The notes under the pieces were generated by a model, which saw only the letters and a list, made by a program, of their open reading frames with translations, had not been told where the DNA came from and ran no database searches. The translations under genes were made by a program, and so were the position numbers. A stretch of DNA of 64,000 nt, from positions 2,480,001-2,544,000 of the forward strand of contig NZ_CP027557.1 of assembly GCF_014854695.1 (NCBI RefSeq), written 5' to 3'. Below, piece after piece: positions 33,714 through 44,562 of this stretch. Position 1 is the stretch's first letter; each line of letters begins with the position of its first letter. The stretch is from Rhodococcus rhodochrous (GTDB taxonomy: Bacteria; Actinomycetota; Actinomycetes; Mycobacteriales; Mycobacteriaceae).

Positions 33714-34665
33714 GCACACGTCCTCACGACGGGTCGCCACCGCGGTTCCGGTCCGGTGAACTGCGCGATCCCGCGCTCACCGCCGCGCTCCGCACCCTCG
33801 AGCTCACCGTGCGGCGCCGTCTCGACGGCGTCCTGCACGGCGACCACCTCGGTCTGATCCCGGGCCCGGGTTCCGAACCGGGGGACGCCCGCGAGTATCA
33901 GCCGGGCGACGACGTGCGGCAGATGGACTGGTCGGTCACTGCGCGCACGACGCACCCGCACGTGCGGCAGACCGTCGCCGACCGGGAACTCGAGACGTGG
34001 CTCGCGGTCGACCTGTCGGCCAGCCTGGACTTCGGTACCGGTATGTGCGAGAAGCGCGACCTGGCGATCGCAGCGGTGGCCGCGCTCGCGCATCTGACCA
34101 CCGGTGGCGGGAATCGGATCGGTGCGGTGATCTCCACCGGCAACGAGACCGTCCGCGTCCCCGCGCGTGGTGGGCGGCTGCACGCCCAGTCGTTGCTGCG
34201 TACCGTCGCGACCACCCCGCATGCACCCGACGGGACCCGCGGCGATCTCCAAGGCCTCGTCGAGTCGCTGCGACGCCCCCAGCGCCGCCGCGGTCTGGCC
34301 GTCGTGGTGAGCGATTTTCTGGGTCCGCTCGACTGGGAGCGCTCCCTGCGGGCGCTGTCCGGCCGGCACGAACTGCTCGCCGTCGAGATCATCGATCGCC
34401 GCGACCTCGAACTGCCCGATCTGGGCGACGTGGTGCTGCACGACCCGGAGACGGGCCGCACCCGCGAATTCACGACCACTCCCGAACTGCGGGCCGACTA
34501 CGCGCAGGCGGCCGCGGAGCATCGCGCGGCCGTGCACCAGGCACTGCGCAGTTCCGGTGCACCCGTGCTGACGCTGCGCACCGACCGCGACTGGATCGGC
34601 GACGTCGTGCGGTTCGTCGCGGCCCGGCGGCACAGCTTCGGCGCACCCGCACGGCAGGGGGGACG

Positions 34666-34669
<4 letters not shown>
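33710..34669 (+). CDS. DUF58 domain protein
   Basis: A 319-residue cytosolic protein with the DUF58 signature [20 protein letters not shown] followed by [18 protein letters not shown] (about 62-79), and a VWA-like second half ([13 protein letters not shown], where D-x-S-x-S is a MIDAS-type loop). GTG 33710 overlaps the moxR stop (GTGA). DUF58 proteins form the MoxR-DUF58-VWA module, proposed to chaperone or activate cell-envelope or metal-dependent complexes. Corresponds to Rv1480. Confidence 0.9.
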
Positions 34670-36461
<1,792 letters not shown>

Positions 36462-36507
36462 CGGTCTCGCGACCACATCCGAATCTCACTGGAGGACCGA
36501 TACACTC

Positions 36508-37314
36508 ATGGGCGGACTGCTCGAGGGCAAGACCATTCTCGTCACCGGCATCATCACCGATGCCTCGATCGCCTTCCACACCGCGAAGGCCGCGCAGGAA
36601 CAGGGCGCGAAGGTGATCATCACCGGCTTCGAGCGACTCCGGTTGATCGACCGGATCGCGCAGCGTCTCCCGCAGCCGGTGCCGCCGGCCATCAGCCTCG
36701 ACGTGCAGAACCAGGAGGATCTCGACGGTCTCGCCGACAAGATCCGCGAACTCGCACCGGAGGGGATCGACGGTGTCGTCCACTCCATCGGTTTCGCACC
36801 CCGGTCCTGCCTGGGCAGCCCGTTCCTCGACGCGCCGTGGACGGACGTCGCGGTGGCACTCGAGGTGTCGGCCTACTCCTACGGCGCGCTCGCCAAGGCC
36901 GTCCTGCCCGTCATGAACGAGGGCGGTTCGATCGTCGGAATGGACTTCGACCCGTCCCGGGCCGTGCCGTTCTACAACTGGATGGGTGTCTCCAAGGCGA
37001 CGCTCGAGTCGGTGAACCGCTACGTGGCCAAGGAGGTCGGCCCGCGCGGCATCCGTTCGAACCTCGTCGCCGCCGGCCCGATCAAGACGCTCGCGGCCAA
37101 GGCCATCGCGGGCGACGCGACCGGCCCGGGAGCGGAGATGAACCGCTTGAACGAGGGCTGGTCGGCCGCGTCCCCGATCGGCTGGGACGTCGACGACCCG
37201 ACGCCTGTGGCGAAGACCGTGTGTGCGGTGCTGTCCGACTGGCTACCCGGGACAACGGGATCCATCGTCTACGTCGACGGTGGTTTCCACTCCCAGGTCG
37301 GCTTCGGCAGCTGA
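36508..37314 (+). CDS. inhA: Enoyl-ACP reductase InhA
   Basis: NADH-dependent enoyl-ACP reductase of FAS-II, the target of activated isoniazid in mycobacteria. The 268-residue protein has the divergent cofactor motif [11 protein letters not shown] and active-site Y156 and K163 (equivalent to Y158 and K165 of M. tuberculosis). Ser93 in VHSIGF matches the S94 position of resistance fame and is the wild-type residue. The substrate loop differs ([12 protein letters not shown]). ATG 36508 has GGAGG upstream. Forms the fabG1-inhA-hemH operon. Corresponds to Rv1484. Confidence 0.97.
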   Translation: MGGLLEGKTILVTGIITDASIAFHTAKAAQEQGAKVIITGFERLRLIDRIAQRLPQPVPPAISLDVQNQEDLDGLADKIRELAPEGIDGVVHSIGFAPRSCLGSPFLDAPWTDVAVALEVSAYSYGALAKAVLPVMNEGGSIVGMDFDPSRAVPFYNWMGVSKATLESVNRYVAKEVGPRGIRSNLVAAGPIKTLAAKAIAGDATGPGAEMNRLNEGWSAASPIGWDVDDPTPVAKTVCAVLSDWLPGTTGSIVYVDGGFHSQVGFGS

Positions 37315-37336
37315 CCGTACGACGGAAGGCACTTTC

Positions 37337-38413
37337 ATGACGAACACCCCCGGGGCGTACGACGCGCTGATGCTGCTGTCGTTCGGCGGACCGGAAGGAC
37401 CCGACGACGTGCGGCCGTTCCTCGAGAACGTCACCCGCGGACGGGGGATCCCACCGGAACGACTCGACGAGGTTGCGCAGCACTATCTGCACTTCGGGGG
37501 TGTCTCGCCGATCAACGCCCTGAACCGGGCGATCATCGACGCCGTCCGCGCCGAGTTCGACGCGCACGGTATCGATCTGCCGATCTATTTCGGCAACCGC
37601 AACTGGCATCCCATGGTCGAGGACACCGTCGCGCGGATGCGCGACGACGGGATCCGCAACGCCCTGGTGTTCGCGACCTCCGCCTGGGGCGGCTACTCGG
37701 GATGCCGGCAGTACCACGAGGACATCGCGCGGGCACGGGACGCCGTCGAGAACGCCCCGCAGTTGACGAAGCTGCGGCACTTCTACGACCACCCGCTGTT
37801 CCTCGACGCCGTCACCGACGCCGTGCGCGCCGCCCGCGTCGAACTCGCCGACGACGTGCGCGATTCCGCGCGCGTGGTGTTCACCGCGCACTCCGTTCCG
37901 AACTCCTTCGACGCGACCGGTGGTCCGCCGGAGGAGGGTGGGCATCTCTACAGCCGGCAGGTGGCCGAAGCGGCGCGGTTGGTGGCCGAGGCGCTCGGCG
38001 AGGACGACTACGACCTGGTGTGGCAGTCGCGGTCCGGTCCGCCACAGGTGCCGTGGCTCGAACCCGACATCGTCGACCACGTCGACGCCCTGCACGAACG
38101 GGGAGTCCGCGCCGTCGTGGTCGTGCCGGTCGGGTTCGTCTCCGATCATCTCGAGGTCGTGTGGGATCTCGACACCGAGGCTCGCGACCGGGCCGCTGAG
38201 CTGGGCATGGGCTTCTCTCGTGCGGCGACGGCCGGAACCGACCCGCGCTTCGCGCAACTCGTCCGCGAACTCGTCGAGGAACAGCGGGACGGGATCACCG
38301 CCCGTCGCTGCGGCACCGAACCGCTGCTCGGGGCCGCGTGCAACGGGAGCCTGTGCGCCGTCGGGTGCTGCGAGCCGCCGAAACGCCCGTCCCGTCCCGC
38401 CGCGAACGGATAG
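37337..38413 (+). CDS. hemH: Ferrochelatase (coproporphyrin type)
   Basis: Inserts iron into the porphyrin; actinobacterial members use coproporphyrin III in the coproporphyrin-dependent heme pathway, so CpfC is the functional name. The 358-residue protein has [13 protein letters not shown] near the start, the metal-site histidine in FTAHSVPNS and the glutamate in the [11 protein letters not shown] motif. Cysteines at the C-terminus ([11 protein letters not shown]) are the probable [2Fe-2S] ligands known in actinobacterial ferrochelatases. ATG 37337 follows GGAAGG. Adjacent to inhA as in Rv1485; the link between heme and mycolate genes is positional only. Confidence 0.95.
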   Translation: MTNTPGAYDALMLLSFGGPEGPDDVRPFLENVTRGRGIPPERLDEVAQHYLHFGGVSPINALNRAIIDAVRAEFDAHGIDLPIYFGNRNWHPMVEDTVARMRDDGIRNALVFATSAWGGYSGCRQYHEDIARARDAVENAPQLTKLRHFYDHPLFLDAVTDAVRAARVELADDVRDSARVVFTAHSVPNSFDATGGPPEEGGHLYSRQVAEAARLVAEALGEDDYDLVWQSRSGPPQVPWLEPDIVDHVDALHERGVRAVVVVPVGFVSDHLEVVWDLDTEARDRAAELGMGFSRAATAGTDPRFAQLVRELVEEQRDGITARRCGTEPLLGAACNGSLCAVGCCEPPKRPSRPAANG

Positions 38414-38426
38414 ATCCCTCCGCGCC

Positions 38427-39107
38427 TCACCGGGCGGGGTGCCCGACCGGTGAGGCCAGAGGGGAGTCGAACCAGCGCGACAGCGACCGGCGCAGGGTGC
38501 TCGGACCGTCGACGACCACGGCGCCCGAGCGCAATGCGTCCGGCCAGGTCGCTTCGCCACGCCAGATCTCGGTCAGCTCCCGCAGTCCCGTCGTCACCCG
38601 GATCGAGACCTCGAAGCCCGGGTCCTCGTCACACACGTCGACGTCGTGCGGCGTGATGACCATCCACCACCGGCGCGACGCGTGGGTGACCGTCGGGAAG
38701 GCGAACTCCACGACCACCCGGGATTCCGGCAGGGCCGCATGGTCGACGTGCCGGTGCATGTCCCACATCAGCAGTCGCGGATCGAGGTCGACGTCACCGA
38801 GTTTCCCGGTCCACCGCGTGCCCCACGCACCGAGTGCGTCGACGACGGTCTCGAGATCGCGTCCCGCCGGGGTGAGCACGTACCGGACGTCGTTTCTGTC
38901 CTCGAGACGCCGCACGATGCCCGCCGCCGTGAGCTGATGCAGCCGCTTCGACAACAGCGTCGGCGACATACGGGGCAGGCCGCGCCGGAGGTCGTTGAAC
39001 CGTTCGCTGCCGAGCACGAGTTCGCGCACTACGAGCAGCGTCCACCTCTCGTCGAACAACTCCATCGCCTTGGCGACGGGACAGAACTGGTGGTAGGGCG
39101 GGCCCAT
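38427..39107 (-). CDS. HxlR-family winged-helix regulator
   Basis: A 226-residue protein with an N-terminal HxlR/MarR-like winged helix: CPVAKAMELFDERWTLLVVR, FNDLRRGLPRMSPTLLSKRL (recognition helix) and the wing DVRYVLTPAGRDLE. The C-terminal half (about 105-226) resembles an SCP2-like domain (WRGEATWPDALRSGAVVVDG), so it may bind a lipid or small molecule. One cysteine in the N-terminus could be a redox sensor as in HypR/QorR types. ATG 39107 begins the family consensus; the open frame upstream is not coding. A CAGTACA dyad 55 bp upstream is the likely operator. Divergent from the methyltransferase gene. Confidence 0.85.
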   Translation of the reverse strand: MGPPYHQFCPVAKAMELFDERWTLLVVRELVLGSERFNDLRRGLPRMSPTLLSKRLHQLTAAGIVRRLEDRNDVRYVLTPAGRDLETVVDALGAWGTRWTGKLGDVDLDPRLLMWDMHRHVDHAALPESRVVVEFAFPTVTHASRRWWMVITPHDVDVCDEDPGFEVSIRVTTGLRELTEIWRGEATWPDALRSGAVVVDGPSTLRRSLSRWFDSPLASPVGHPAR

Positions 39108-39161
39108 GATCGGATCGTAGGCCGGTCGGACCGCCACGACCAGCACGGATGTGCGGCTGTG

Positions 39162-39180
39162 CAGTACAGATTGTGTACTG
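39162..39180. promoter_or_regulatory. Inverted repeat operator for the HxlR regulator
   Basis: CAGTACA-GATTG-TGTACTG is a perfect 7-bp dyad between the divergent regulator and methyltransferase genes. HxlR/QorR-type regulators bind GTAC-rich dyads of this kind, so it is the natural operator for both. Confidence 0.65.
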
Positions 39181-39276
39181 GAGGACACCGCGTCCGCGTT
39201 CCTACAGTCGATCTGTGACCCGGGCCGCCTCCGAGACGGCGCCGAAGCCGGGTCCCTCGACAGGAGGAATCCTCTG

Positions 39277-40107
39277 ATGACCGACATCTCCACGACACAC
39301 GACGCCGATCTCGCCCTGAAGGCCAAGCACCGGGCGATGTGGGCACTCGGCAACTATCCGGCGGTGGCGACCGAGGTCATCGCCGAACTCGGCCCCGCTC
39401 TCGTGGCCGCGACCGGAATCGGTCCGGGCGACCGCGTCCTGGACATCGCCGCCGGCTCGGGCAATGCGTCGATCCCCGCCGCGCTCACCGGTGCGAGAGT
39501 GCTCGCGACCGACCTGACCCCGGAACTGTTCGAGGTCGGCCGCCGTGACGCCGAAGCGGCAGGTGCGACGCTGGACTGGCAGGAAGCCGACGCCGAAGCA
39601 CTCCCGTTCGATGATGCGAGCTTCGATGCCGTGATCTCTTGCGTGGGAGTGATGTTCGCGCCCCACCACCGGGCCGCGGCCGACGAACTGCTCCGGGTGA
39701 CCCGCCCGGGCGGACGTATCGGCCTGCTGAGCTGGACCCCCACCGGCTTCATCGGGCAGATGTTCGCGACGATGAAACCGTATGCGCCACCGCCCCCGCC
39801 GGGTGCACAGCCGCCGCCGCTGTGGGGCGACGAGGTGCACGTGCGCGAGCTGATCGGCGACCGTGTCACCGACCTGCAGGCACGCACCGAGAACCTGCGC
39901 GTCGAACGCTTCACGACCGGGGAGGACTTCCGCGAGTTCTTCAAGTCCGCCTACGGCCCCACCATCGCGGTGTACCGCAACATCGCGGACGATCACGAAC
40001 GGGTCGCGGCTCTCGATCTCGACCTGCTCGAACTCGCCCAGCGTCACGATCTCGGTGGGGGAGCGATGAATTGGGAGTACCTGTTGGTCACCGCGCAACG
40101 GAGTTGA
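39277..40107 (+). CDS. Class I SAM-dependent methyltransferase
   Basis: A 276-residue cytosolic methyltransferase with motif I VLDIAAGSGNASI (about 50-62), an acidic D in ATDLTPELF, motif II EADAEALPFDDASFDAV and motif IV LLRVTRPGGRIGLLSW; the C-terminus carries a substrate lid (AYGPTIAVYRNI). This is the UbiE/Coq5 type, but the acceptor is unknown. ATG 39277 has AGGAGG. It is divergent from the HxlR regulator and probably its direct target. Quinone, sterol or xenobiotic methylation would all fit. Confidence 0.85.
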   Translation: MTDISTTHDADLALKAKHRAMWALGNYPAVATEVIAELGPALVAATGIGPGDRVLDIAAGSGNASIPAALTGARVLATDLTPELFEVGRRDAEAAGATLDWQEADAEALPFDDASFDAVISCVGVMFAPHHRAAADELLRVTRPGGRIGLLSWTPTGFIGQMFATMKPYAPPPPPGAQPPPLWGDEVHVRELIGDRVTDLQARTENLRVERFTTGEDFREFFKSAYGPTIAVYRNIADDHERVAALDLDLLELAQRHDLGGGAMNWEYLLVTAQRS

Positions 40108-40109
40108 CG

Positions 40110-40140
40110 CGCACTGGAGTCGACGCGTACTGCCGGTGCG
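40110..40140. terminator. Weak hairpin between convergent genes
   Basis: CGCACTGG pairs with CCGGTGCG, with one U·G, across a 15-nt loop in the 34-bp gap between the methyltransferase and the gene ending at 40142. No T tract. Confidence 0.35.
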
Positions 40141-40141
40141 G

Positions 40142-40951
40142 TCAGCGATGGTGCTCGGCCCGCAGAGCCGCCGCGACCGCACCGGTGCGGGCCTCACGCA
40201 CCGCGGCCCACAGCGGCTGCAGCGCGCCCTCGCGGCCGGTGGCGGCGGACACCGAACCGGCCCGCAGACCCCCTCCGCGACCGGCCACGGCGAGGATCGC
40301 CGCGACCTGGTCTGCGGTGTCGAGGACGCGCACGGCACGTGCGGGCAGTGACGGGGGATAGCGGTGCCGCGCGAGTTCGGCGACCTCCTCGGCGATCTCC
40401 GTCCGCGGATCGGTGCGGCGCCCGTCGGTGCCCACCGTCGGGATTCCGCTCAACGCGGAGGCGGCATCACGCACCGCCTCGCGGATCGCGAACTCGGCGG
40501 CACCGAGACCCCCGTCGACGGCGATCTCGGGTACCGCCGGCAGCGTGAAGACGTTCCACCGTAGGACGTCCGGACCCTCGATCACGGGTACCAGACCCAG
40601 CCCCGGGGCTCCGGGCGCTCCCACAACGACGCCTTCACCGGCCGCGAGCGCCGCGGAGGCGAACGCCGTACCGGCAGGCAGCGCGCGCACGTCGCCCGGG
40701 GCGGGAAGGACGAGGTGCAGACCCGCGCCGGCGGCGGTGTCGACGCGGCGGATCAGGGTGAGCAGCAGGGCGGCACCGTCGGCAACACCCCTGTCGGGCA
40801 GATCCGCCGCGGAGGCCGTCGCCGCATCGTGGGCACCCACGAGATGCATCGGCGCCCATCCGTGCAGCGCGTCGATCACATCGTCGGGGGAGGCGTGACC
40901 GGACAGCCACGACCCCGCCCACACGGTCAGCGTCAGGCTCGGAGAACTCAC
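40142..40951 (-). CDS. Conserved hypothetical protein (Rv1486c-like)
   Basis: A 269-residue Ala-rich protein without signal peptide or membrane helices. The N-terminal half (LTLTVWAGSWLSGHASPDDVIDALHGW) and the proline-rich VLPAPGDVRALPAG segment have an α/β pattern, and the C-terminal part (about 180-269) is helical. I recognise no catalytic motif. The position corresponds to Rv1486c, a conserved protein of unknown function near hemH in mycobacteria. Start GTG/ATG is taken at 40951 (MSSPSLTLTVWAG). It is divergent from the DUF3097 gene by 82 bp. Confidence 0.75.
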   Translation of the reverse strand: MSSPSLTLTVWAGSWLSGHASPDDVIDALHGWAPMHLVGAHDAATASAADLPDRGVADGAALLLTLIRRVDTAAGAGLHLVLPAPGDVRALPAGTAFASAALAAGEGVVVGAPGAPGLGLVPVIEGPDVLRWNVFTLPAVPEIAVDGGLGAAEFAIREAVRDAASALSGIPTVGTDGRRTDPRTEIAEEVAELARHRYPPSLPARAVRVLDTADQVAAILAVAGRGGGLRAGSVSAATGREGALQPLWAAVREARTGAVAAALRAEHHR

Positions 40952-41033
40952 CCCGAAAGCATACGGCGACCGCGCACGGCGGTCCGGCGTGGCAGCGCGA
41001 GCGGCCCCGCGCGATGTCCTAGGGTCGACTGGC

Positions 41034-41867
41034 GTGAGCCCACGCGATATCTACGGCGGCGACATCTATGCCGGTCACGCCCGCACCAAGAAGAAGGCCG
41101 TTCCCGAACTCGCAGCGGAGCGCGGTGTCGTCGTCGAGGACGCCGCATCCGGTTGGTGCGGCGCGATCGTGGGAATCGAGAAGACCTACGACGGCGACTT
41201 CGTGCGGCTCGAGGACGCGCAGGGACGCACCCGCCTGTTCGCGATGCGACCCGCGGCGTTCCTGGTCGACGGAGCACCCGTCACCCTCGTCAAGCCGAAG
41301 ATCCGTCCCGCCTCCGCACCGACGAGATCCGCCTCGGGATCCACCCGGGTGGAGGGTCTGCGCGCACGCGTGGCGCGGGGAAGCCGGATCTGGGTGGAGG
41401 GCGTGCACGACGCCGCCCTCGTCGAACGGGTGTGGGGGCACGACCTGCGGGTCGAAGGCGTGGTCGTCGAACAACTCGAGGGCCTCGACAATCTCGGCGC
41501 CAGGCTGGCCGAGTTCGAACCCGGCCCGGGCCGGCGTGTCGGTGTGCTCGCCGACCACCTCGTCACCGGATCCAAGGAGGAGCGTCTCACCGCGAATCTC
41601 GGTCCGCACGTGATGGTCACCGGCCATCCCTACATCGACGTGTGGCAGGCCGTGAAACCGAAGGCCGTGGGCATCGACGCCTGGCCCTCCATCCCGCGCG
41701 GACAGGACTGGAAGACCGGCGTCTGCCGTGAACTCGGCTGGGGCACCCCGCAGGACGGCTGGCGGCGCGTCTACAACGCCGTGAACTCGTTCCGCGATCT
41801 CGAATCGCACCTCATCGGCGCCGTCGAGCGCCTCGTCGACTTCGTCACCGAACCCGACGAGGGCTGA
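41034..41867 (+). CDS. DUF3097 domain protein
   Basis: A 277-residue cytosolic protein of the DUF3097 family, conserved across Actinobacteria. It begins VSPRDIYGGDIYAGHARTKKK, has an OB-like segment (GWCGAIVGIEKTYDGDFV) and a second half with a Toprim-like pattern (IWVEGVHDAALVERVWG; RVGVLADHLV), which suggests nucleic acid or nucleotide binding, but no function is known. The GTG at 41034 stands 8 nt after a TAGGGT −10 box, indicating a leaderless mRNA; upstream in-frame starts have no coding character. Convergent with the mce operon, 12 bp away. Confidence 0.85.
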   Translation: MSPRDIYGGDIYAGHARTKKKAVPELAAERGVVVEDAASGWCGAIVGIEKTYDGDFVRLEDAQGRTRLFAMRPAAFLVDGAPVTLVKPKIRPASAPTRSASGSTRVEGLRARVARGSRIWVEGVHDAALVERVWGHDLRVEGVVVEQLEGLDNLGARLAEFEPGPGRRVGVLADHLVTGSKEERLTANLGPHVMVTGHPYIDVWQAVKPKAVGIDAWPSIPRGQDWKTGVCRELGWGTPQDGWRRVYNAVNSFRDLESHLIGAVERLVDFVTEPDEG

Positions 41868-41879
41868 CCGACCGGAACG

Positions 41880-42590
41880 TCAGCGGCCCCCGTCCGCCGG
41901 CGGCGGCGCAGGTTCCGACTCCCCGGCGCCGCCCGGCAGGCCGGTGCCCACTCCGCCGACGTCGGTGATGGTCCAGTCCGACGCGCGGTCCATCGTCACC
42001 GTGTAGGTCGCGGTGGCGGCGACGCCGTCGGGTGTCTGCTTGCTCTTCGAGATCATGTCGACGAAGACCTGCACGACGAAGGTGTCGCCGTCGTTGCTCG
42101 CCACCTCGGCGGCGAGCAGACGGGCCTCGGCGGTGTACTCCATCTGCGTCAGCCACGGAGCCACGACGTCCACGGCCCCTTCGAGTTTCGGTGCGAGTTG
42201 TTCGCTGACGCCGTCGGTGAGCGCCGCCCGCCAGGCGTCGAGGTCACGGAAGTCGACCTCGGAGACACTCAGTGCGTAGTCGGAGGCGACGGCTTCGGCC
42301 TCGGCCTCGGTGTCGAGCCGGCTCTGCAGGGCCTGCAGTTGCTCGGACGAGTCGTCGGTCGCCCACAGCACCCCGAAGGTGACCGCGGTGACGACGGCGA
42401 GCACCGTCACGACCGCGAGGGTGCGGACCGACGACCACCACGGACCGCGACTTCCCGACTCGGTGGCAGTGGCGGTAGGGGCGGAGACGGCCGGTTCCTG
42501 TTCGGTGACCCCGATGTTCGAGGGCCCGGTGTTCGAAGGTCCGGTGTTCGAAGCTCCGGTGTTCGACATGACGATTTCTTCCTTCTTCAT
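41880..42590 (-). CDS. Mce-associated membrane protein
   Basis: A 236-residue protein with a low-complexity N-terminus (repeated SNTGPSNTGPSN), one transmembrane helix (about 53-73, TLAVVTVLAVVTAVTFGVLWA) and an extracytoplasmic SnoaL-like C-terminal domain. This is the layout of the Mas/Orphan Mas proteins that stabilise Mce transporters. ATG 42590 overlaps the mceF stop (ATGA); an in-frame ATG at 42569 with a better AAGGAAG ribosome site is an alternative. Last gene of the mce operon. The tail is Pro-rich. Confidence 0.85.
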   Translation of the reverse strand: MKKEEIVMSNTGASNTGPSNTGPSNIGVTEQEPAVSAPTATATESGSRGPWWSSVRTLAVVTVLAVVTAVTFGVLWATDDSSEQLQALQSRLDTEAEAEAVASDYALSVSEVDFRDLDAWRAALTDGVSEQLAPKLEGAVDVVAPWLTQMEYTAEARLLAAEVASNDGDTFVVQVFVDMISKSKQTPDGVAATATYTVTMDRASDWTITDVGGVGTGLPGGAGESEPAPPPADGGR

Positions 42591-43537
42591 CGGGGTACGT
42601 TCACGGTGAATCGGACACTGTCGCCCGGCATGGTCGCGATGGCCTGTTCGAGCAGGGTACCGAGATCCATCCGGCCCACCACGGAACCGGCGGCCTGGGT
42701 GACCGGGCGGAGCGCGACACCGATCGCGCCGAGTTCGGGTGCGAACCTCCTGAGGAAGTCGGCGAGTTCGATCTCCTCCTCGCGCCACGAGCCGAGGATC
42801 TCCTCACCCTTCAGTACCGAGGACCCCTCGAAGAGGTACTCGTACGAGACACCGAGGGTCTCACCGAACTGGTCCAGCATGGGAGGCGCCGCGACCATCG
42901 CGGGTCGCACCCAGTCCACATCGCCCATCATCCACATCAGGTCGCTCAGTACCGTTTCCAGCGATCCCTCGTGCCGGGTCAGGGTCGACAGCAGCAGCTC
43001 GGCGCCACGACCCGCCGCGGGCATGGTCTCCTCGAGACCCGCAACCGATTCGGTGAACGTCGCGACGAGCTCGTTCAGCGACTCGGCGTCGGTCTGTTCG
43101 AGCAGCTCCGAGGTGGTGGCGAGGAGATCGGGTACCGAGGTGGGCAGCTCGACGATCTCGGTCAGGTGGGCGCCGTCCTCGAGATAGGGCCCCTGGGTCG
43201 AGGCCGGGAGGAACGAGAACACCGGTTCGCCCAGCGACGACAGGTTCTCGACGCGCATGGTGCTGTCGACGGGGATGCGGTGTTCGGCTTCGTAAGAGAT
43301 GTTCATGCGGACGAAACCGTCGAGGTTTTCCATGCCGTCGACCCGTCCGATGTTCACCCCGCGGTAGACGACGCTCGATCCGGTGCGCAGTCCTGCCGCG
43401 TCGCGCATGTCCACCACGGCGTGCACGCGGCGCTGGGTCGGATCGATCTGCAGCACACCGACGACGAGATACCAGGTTCCCAGGATCATCACGAGGGCCA
43501 GGGCGAGTGCGGACATCCAGGCCGGAATTCGGGTCAC
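42587..43537 (-). CDS. mceF: MCE-family protein MceF
   Basis: Sixth Mce subunit of an ABC-type lipid importer (substrate class unknown). The 316-residue protein has an N-terminal signal-anchor (ALALALVMILGTWYLVVGVL) and the MCE domain (about 37-115, with VVYRGVNIGRVDGM), then a long helical region that forms the channel. It is shorter than typical MceF proteins and lacks an extended C-terminal tail. Its stop overlaps the Mas start, and its ATG overlaps the mceE stop. Periplasm-facing in the mycobacterial-type envelope. Confidence 0.9.
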   Translation of the reverse strand: MTRIPAWMSALALALVMILGTWYLVVGVLQIDPTQRRVHAVVDMRDAAGLRTGSSVVYRGVNIGRVDGMENLDGFVRMNISYEAEHRIPVDSTMRVENLSSLGEPVFSFLPASTQGPYLEDGAHLTEIVELPTSVPDLLATTSELLEQTDAESLNELVATFTESVAGLEETMPAAGRGAELLLSTLTRHEGSLETVLSDLMWMMGDVDWVRPAMVAAPPMLDQFGETLGVSYEYLFEGSSVLKGEEILGSWREEEIELADFLRRFAPELGAIGVALRPVTQAAGSVVGRMDLGTLLEQAIATMPGDSVRFTVNVPR

Positions 43538-44562
43538 GGGATCGCTCCGATCATGCGCAGGAGAACCAGTCCGTCGGCCGCCGGACTCCCCTCGTTACCG
43601 GCGATGGTCACCTCACGGATGTCGATGCCGGGTTCGAGCAGGAAGGGGACGAGCTTCTCGTCGACGAGCTCCACGAGTTCTGCTGCGTTGCCGCGCAGTT
43701 CGGTGGCGTTCGGCGACGGTTCGCGCAGCAGCGGAGTGAGGATCTCGAGGTTGTCGTTGATGTGCGGGAGGCGGGGGATCAACCATTCCAGGCCCGTGAC
43801 CATGGTGTTCACGTCGATGACGATGTTGAGCACGGCCTCCATGAAGTAAGGCACCCGGTCGAGACGCCGACGTGCGGTGTCGGAGAACAGGAACCCCACG
43901 TCGTCGCGTGCGGCATCGAGACGCTGGGACAGGTCCTCCGTCGCGACGACGATGCGATCGATCTGGTCGATGTTCGCGGCGGCCTCGCTCAGATCGTTGG
44001 AGATGACCGCCGACAACTCACGGGTCTCCTGCGTGTCCTCGGGCAGCACGTCGTTCAGCCGCGCAAGCGAATCCTGCAGGCGGGTCAGGCTTCCGCCGTT
44101 GACGAACATCGCGATGCGTTCGAGCATGTCCTCGATCTGCGGACCCGGATCCGTGTCCTGCAACGGGATCGTGTCGCCGTCCTGCAAGGGTGCGCCGCTG
44201 CCGTCCTTCGGGGGGAGCAGAGCGACGTAGATGTCGCCGAGCACGGTGTTCTGCCGCAGTTCGGCGCGGGTGCCCGCGGGCACGACCACCGACTCGCGCA
44301 CGTCGATCCGGGCAACGGCGCTGTGCGGCTCGAGATCGATCGCCCGCAGGGTGCCGACCGAGATGCCTTCGGAGCGGACGTCCGCCCCGGCCGGCAGGCT
44401 CAGCAGCGATTCGAATTCGAGGTTCAGCCGGTAGGTCGGTCCGCGCACCCCGGAGCCGGGCAGCGCGTGGTCGCTGGGGTCGAAACTGCATCCGCACAAT
44501 GCCACCAGCGCGGTGAGGACCGCACCGATGAGAAGGCGGGACCGGGAGAACGAACGGGTCAC
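43534..44562 (-). CDS. mceE: MCE-family lipoprotein MceE
   Basis: The lipoprotein subunit of the Mce complex (LprK/LprN type). The 342-residue protein has a signal peptide with a lipobox ending at C25 (LVALCGC), then the MCE domain (LSLPAGADVRSEGISVGTL, about 52-70) and a long helical tail. GTG 44562 overlaps the mceD stop (GTGA). The lipid anchor is expected to hold it in the inner membrane. Continuous with the other genes of the operon. Confidence 0.9.
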   Translation of the reverse strand: MTRSFSRSRLLIGAVLTALVALCGCSFDPSDHALPGSGVRGPTYRLNLEFESLLSLPAGADVRSEGISVGTLRAIDLEPHSAVARIDVRESVVVPAGTRAELRQNTVLGDIYVALLPPKDGSGAPLQDGDTIPLQDTDPGPQIEDMLERIAMFVNGGSLTRLQDSLARLNDVLPEDTQETRELSAVISNDLSEAAANIDQIDRIVVATEDLSQRLDAARDDVGFLFSDTARRRLDRVPYFMEAVLNIVIDVNTMVTGLEWLIPRLPHINDNLEILTPLLREPSPNATELRGNAAELVELVDEKLVPFLLEPGIDIREVTIAGNEGSPAADGLVLLRMIGAIP

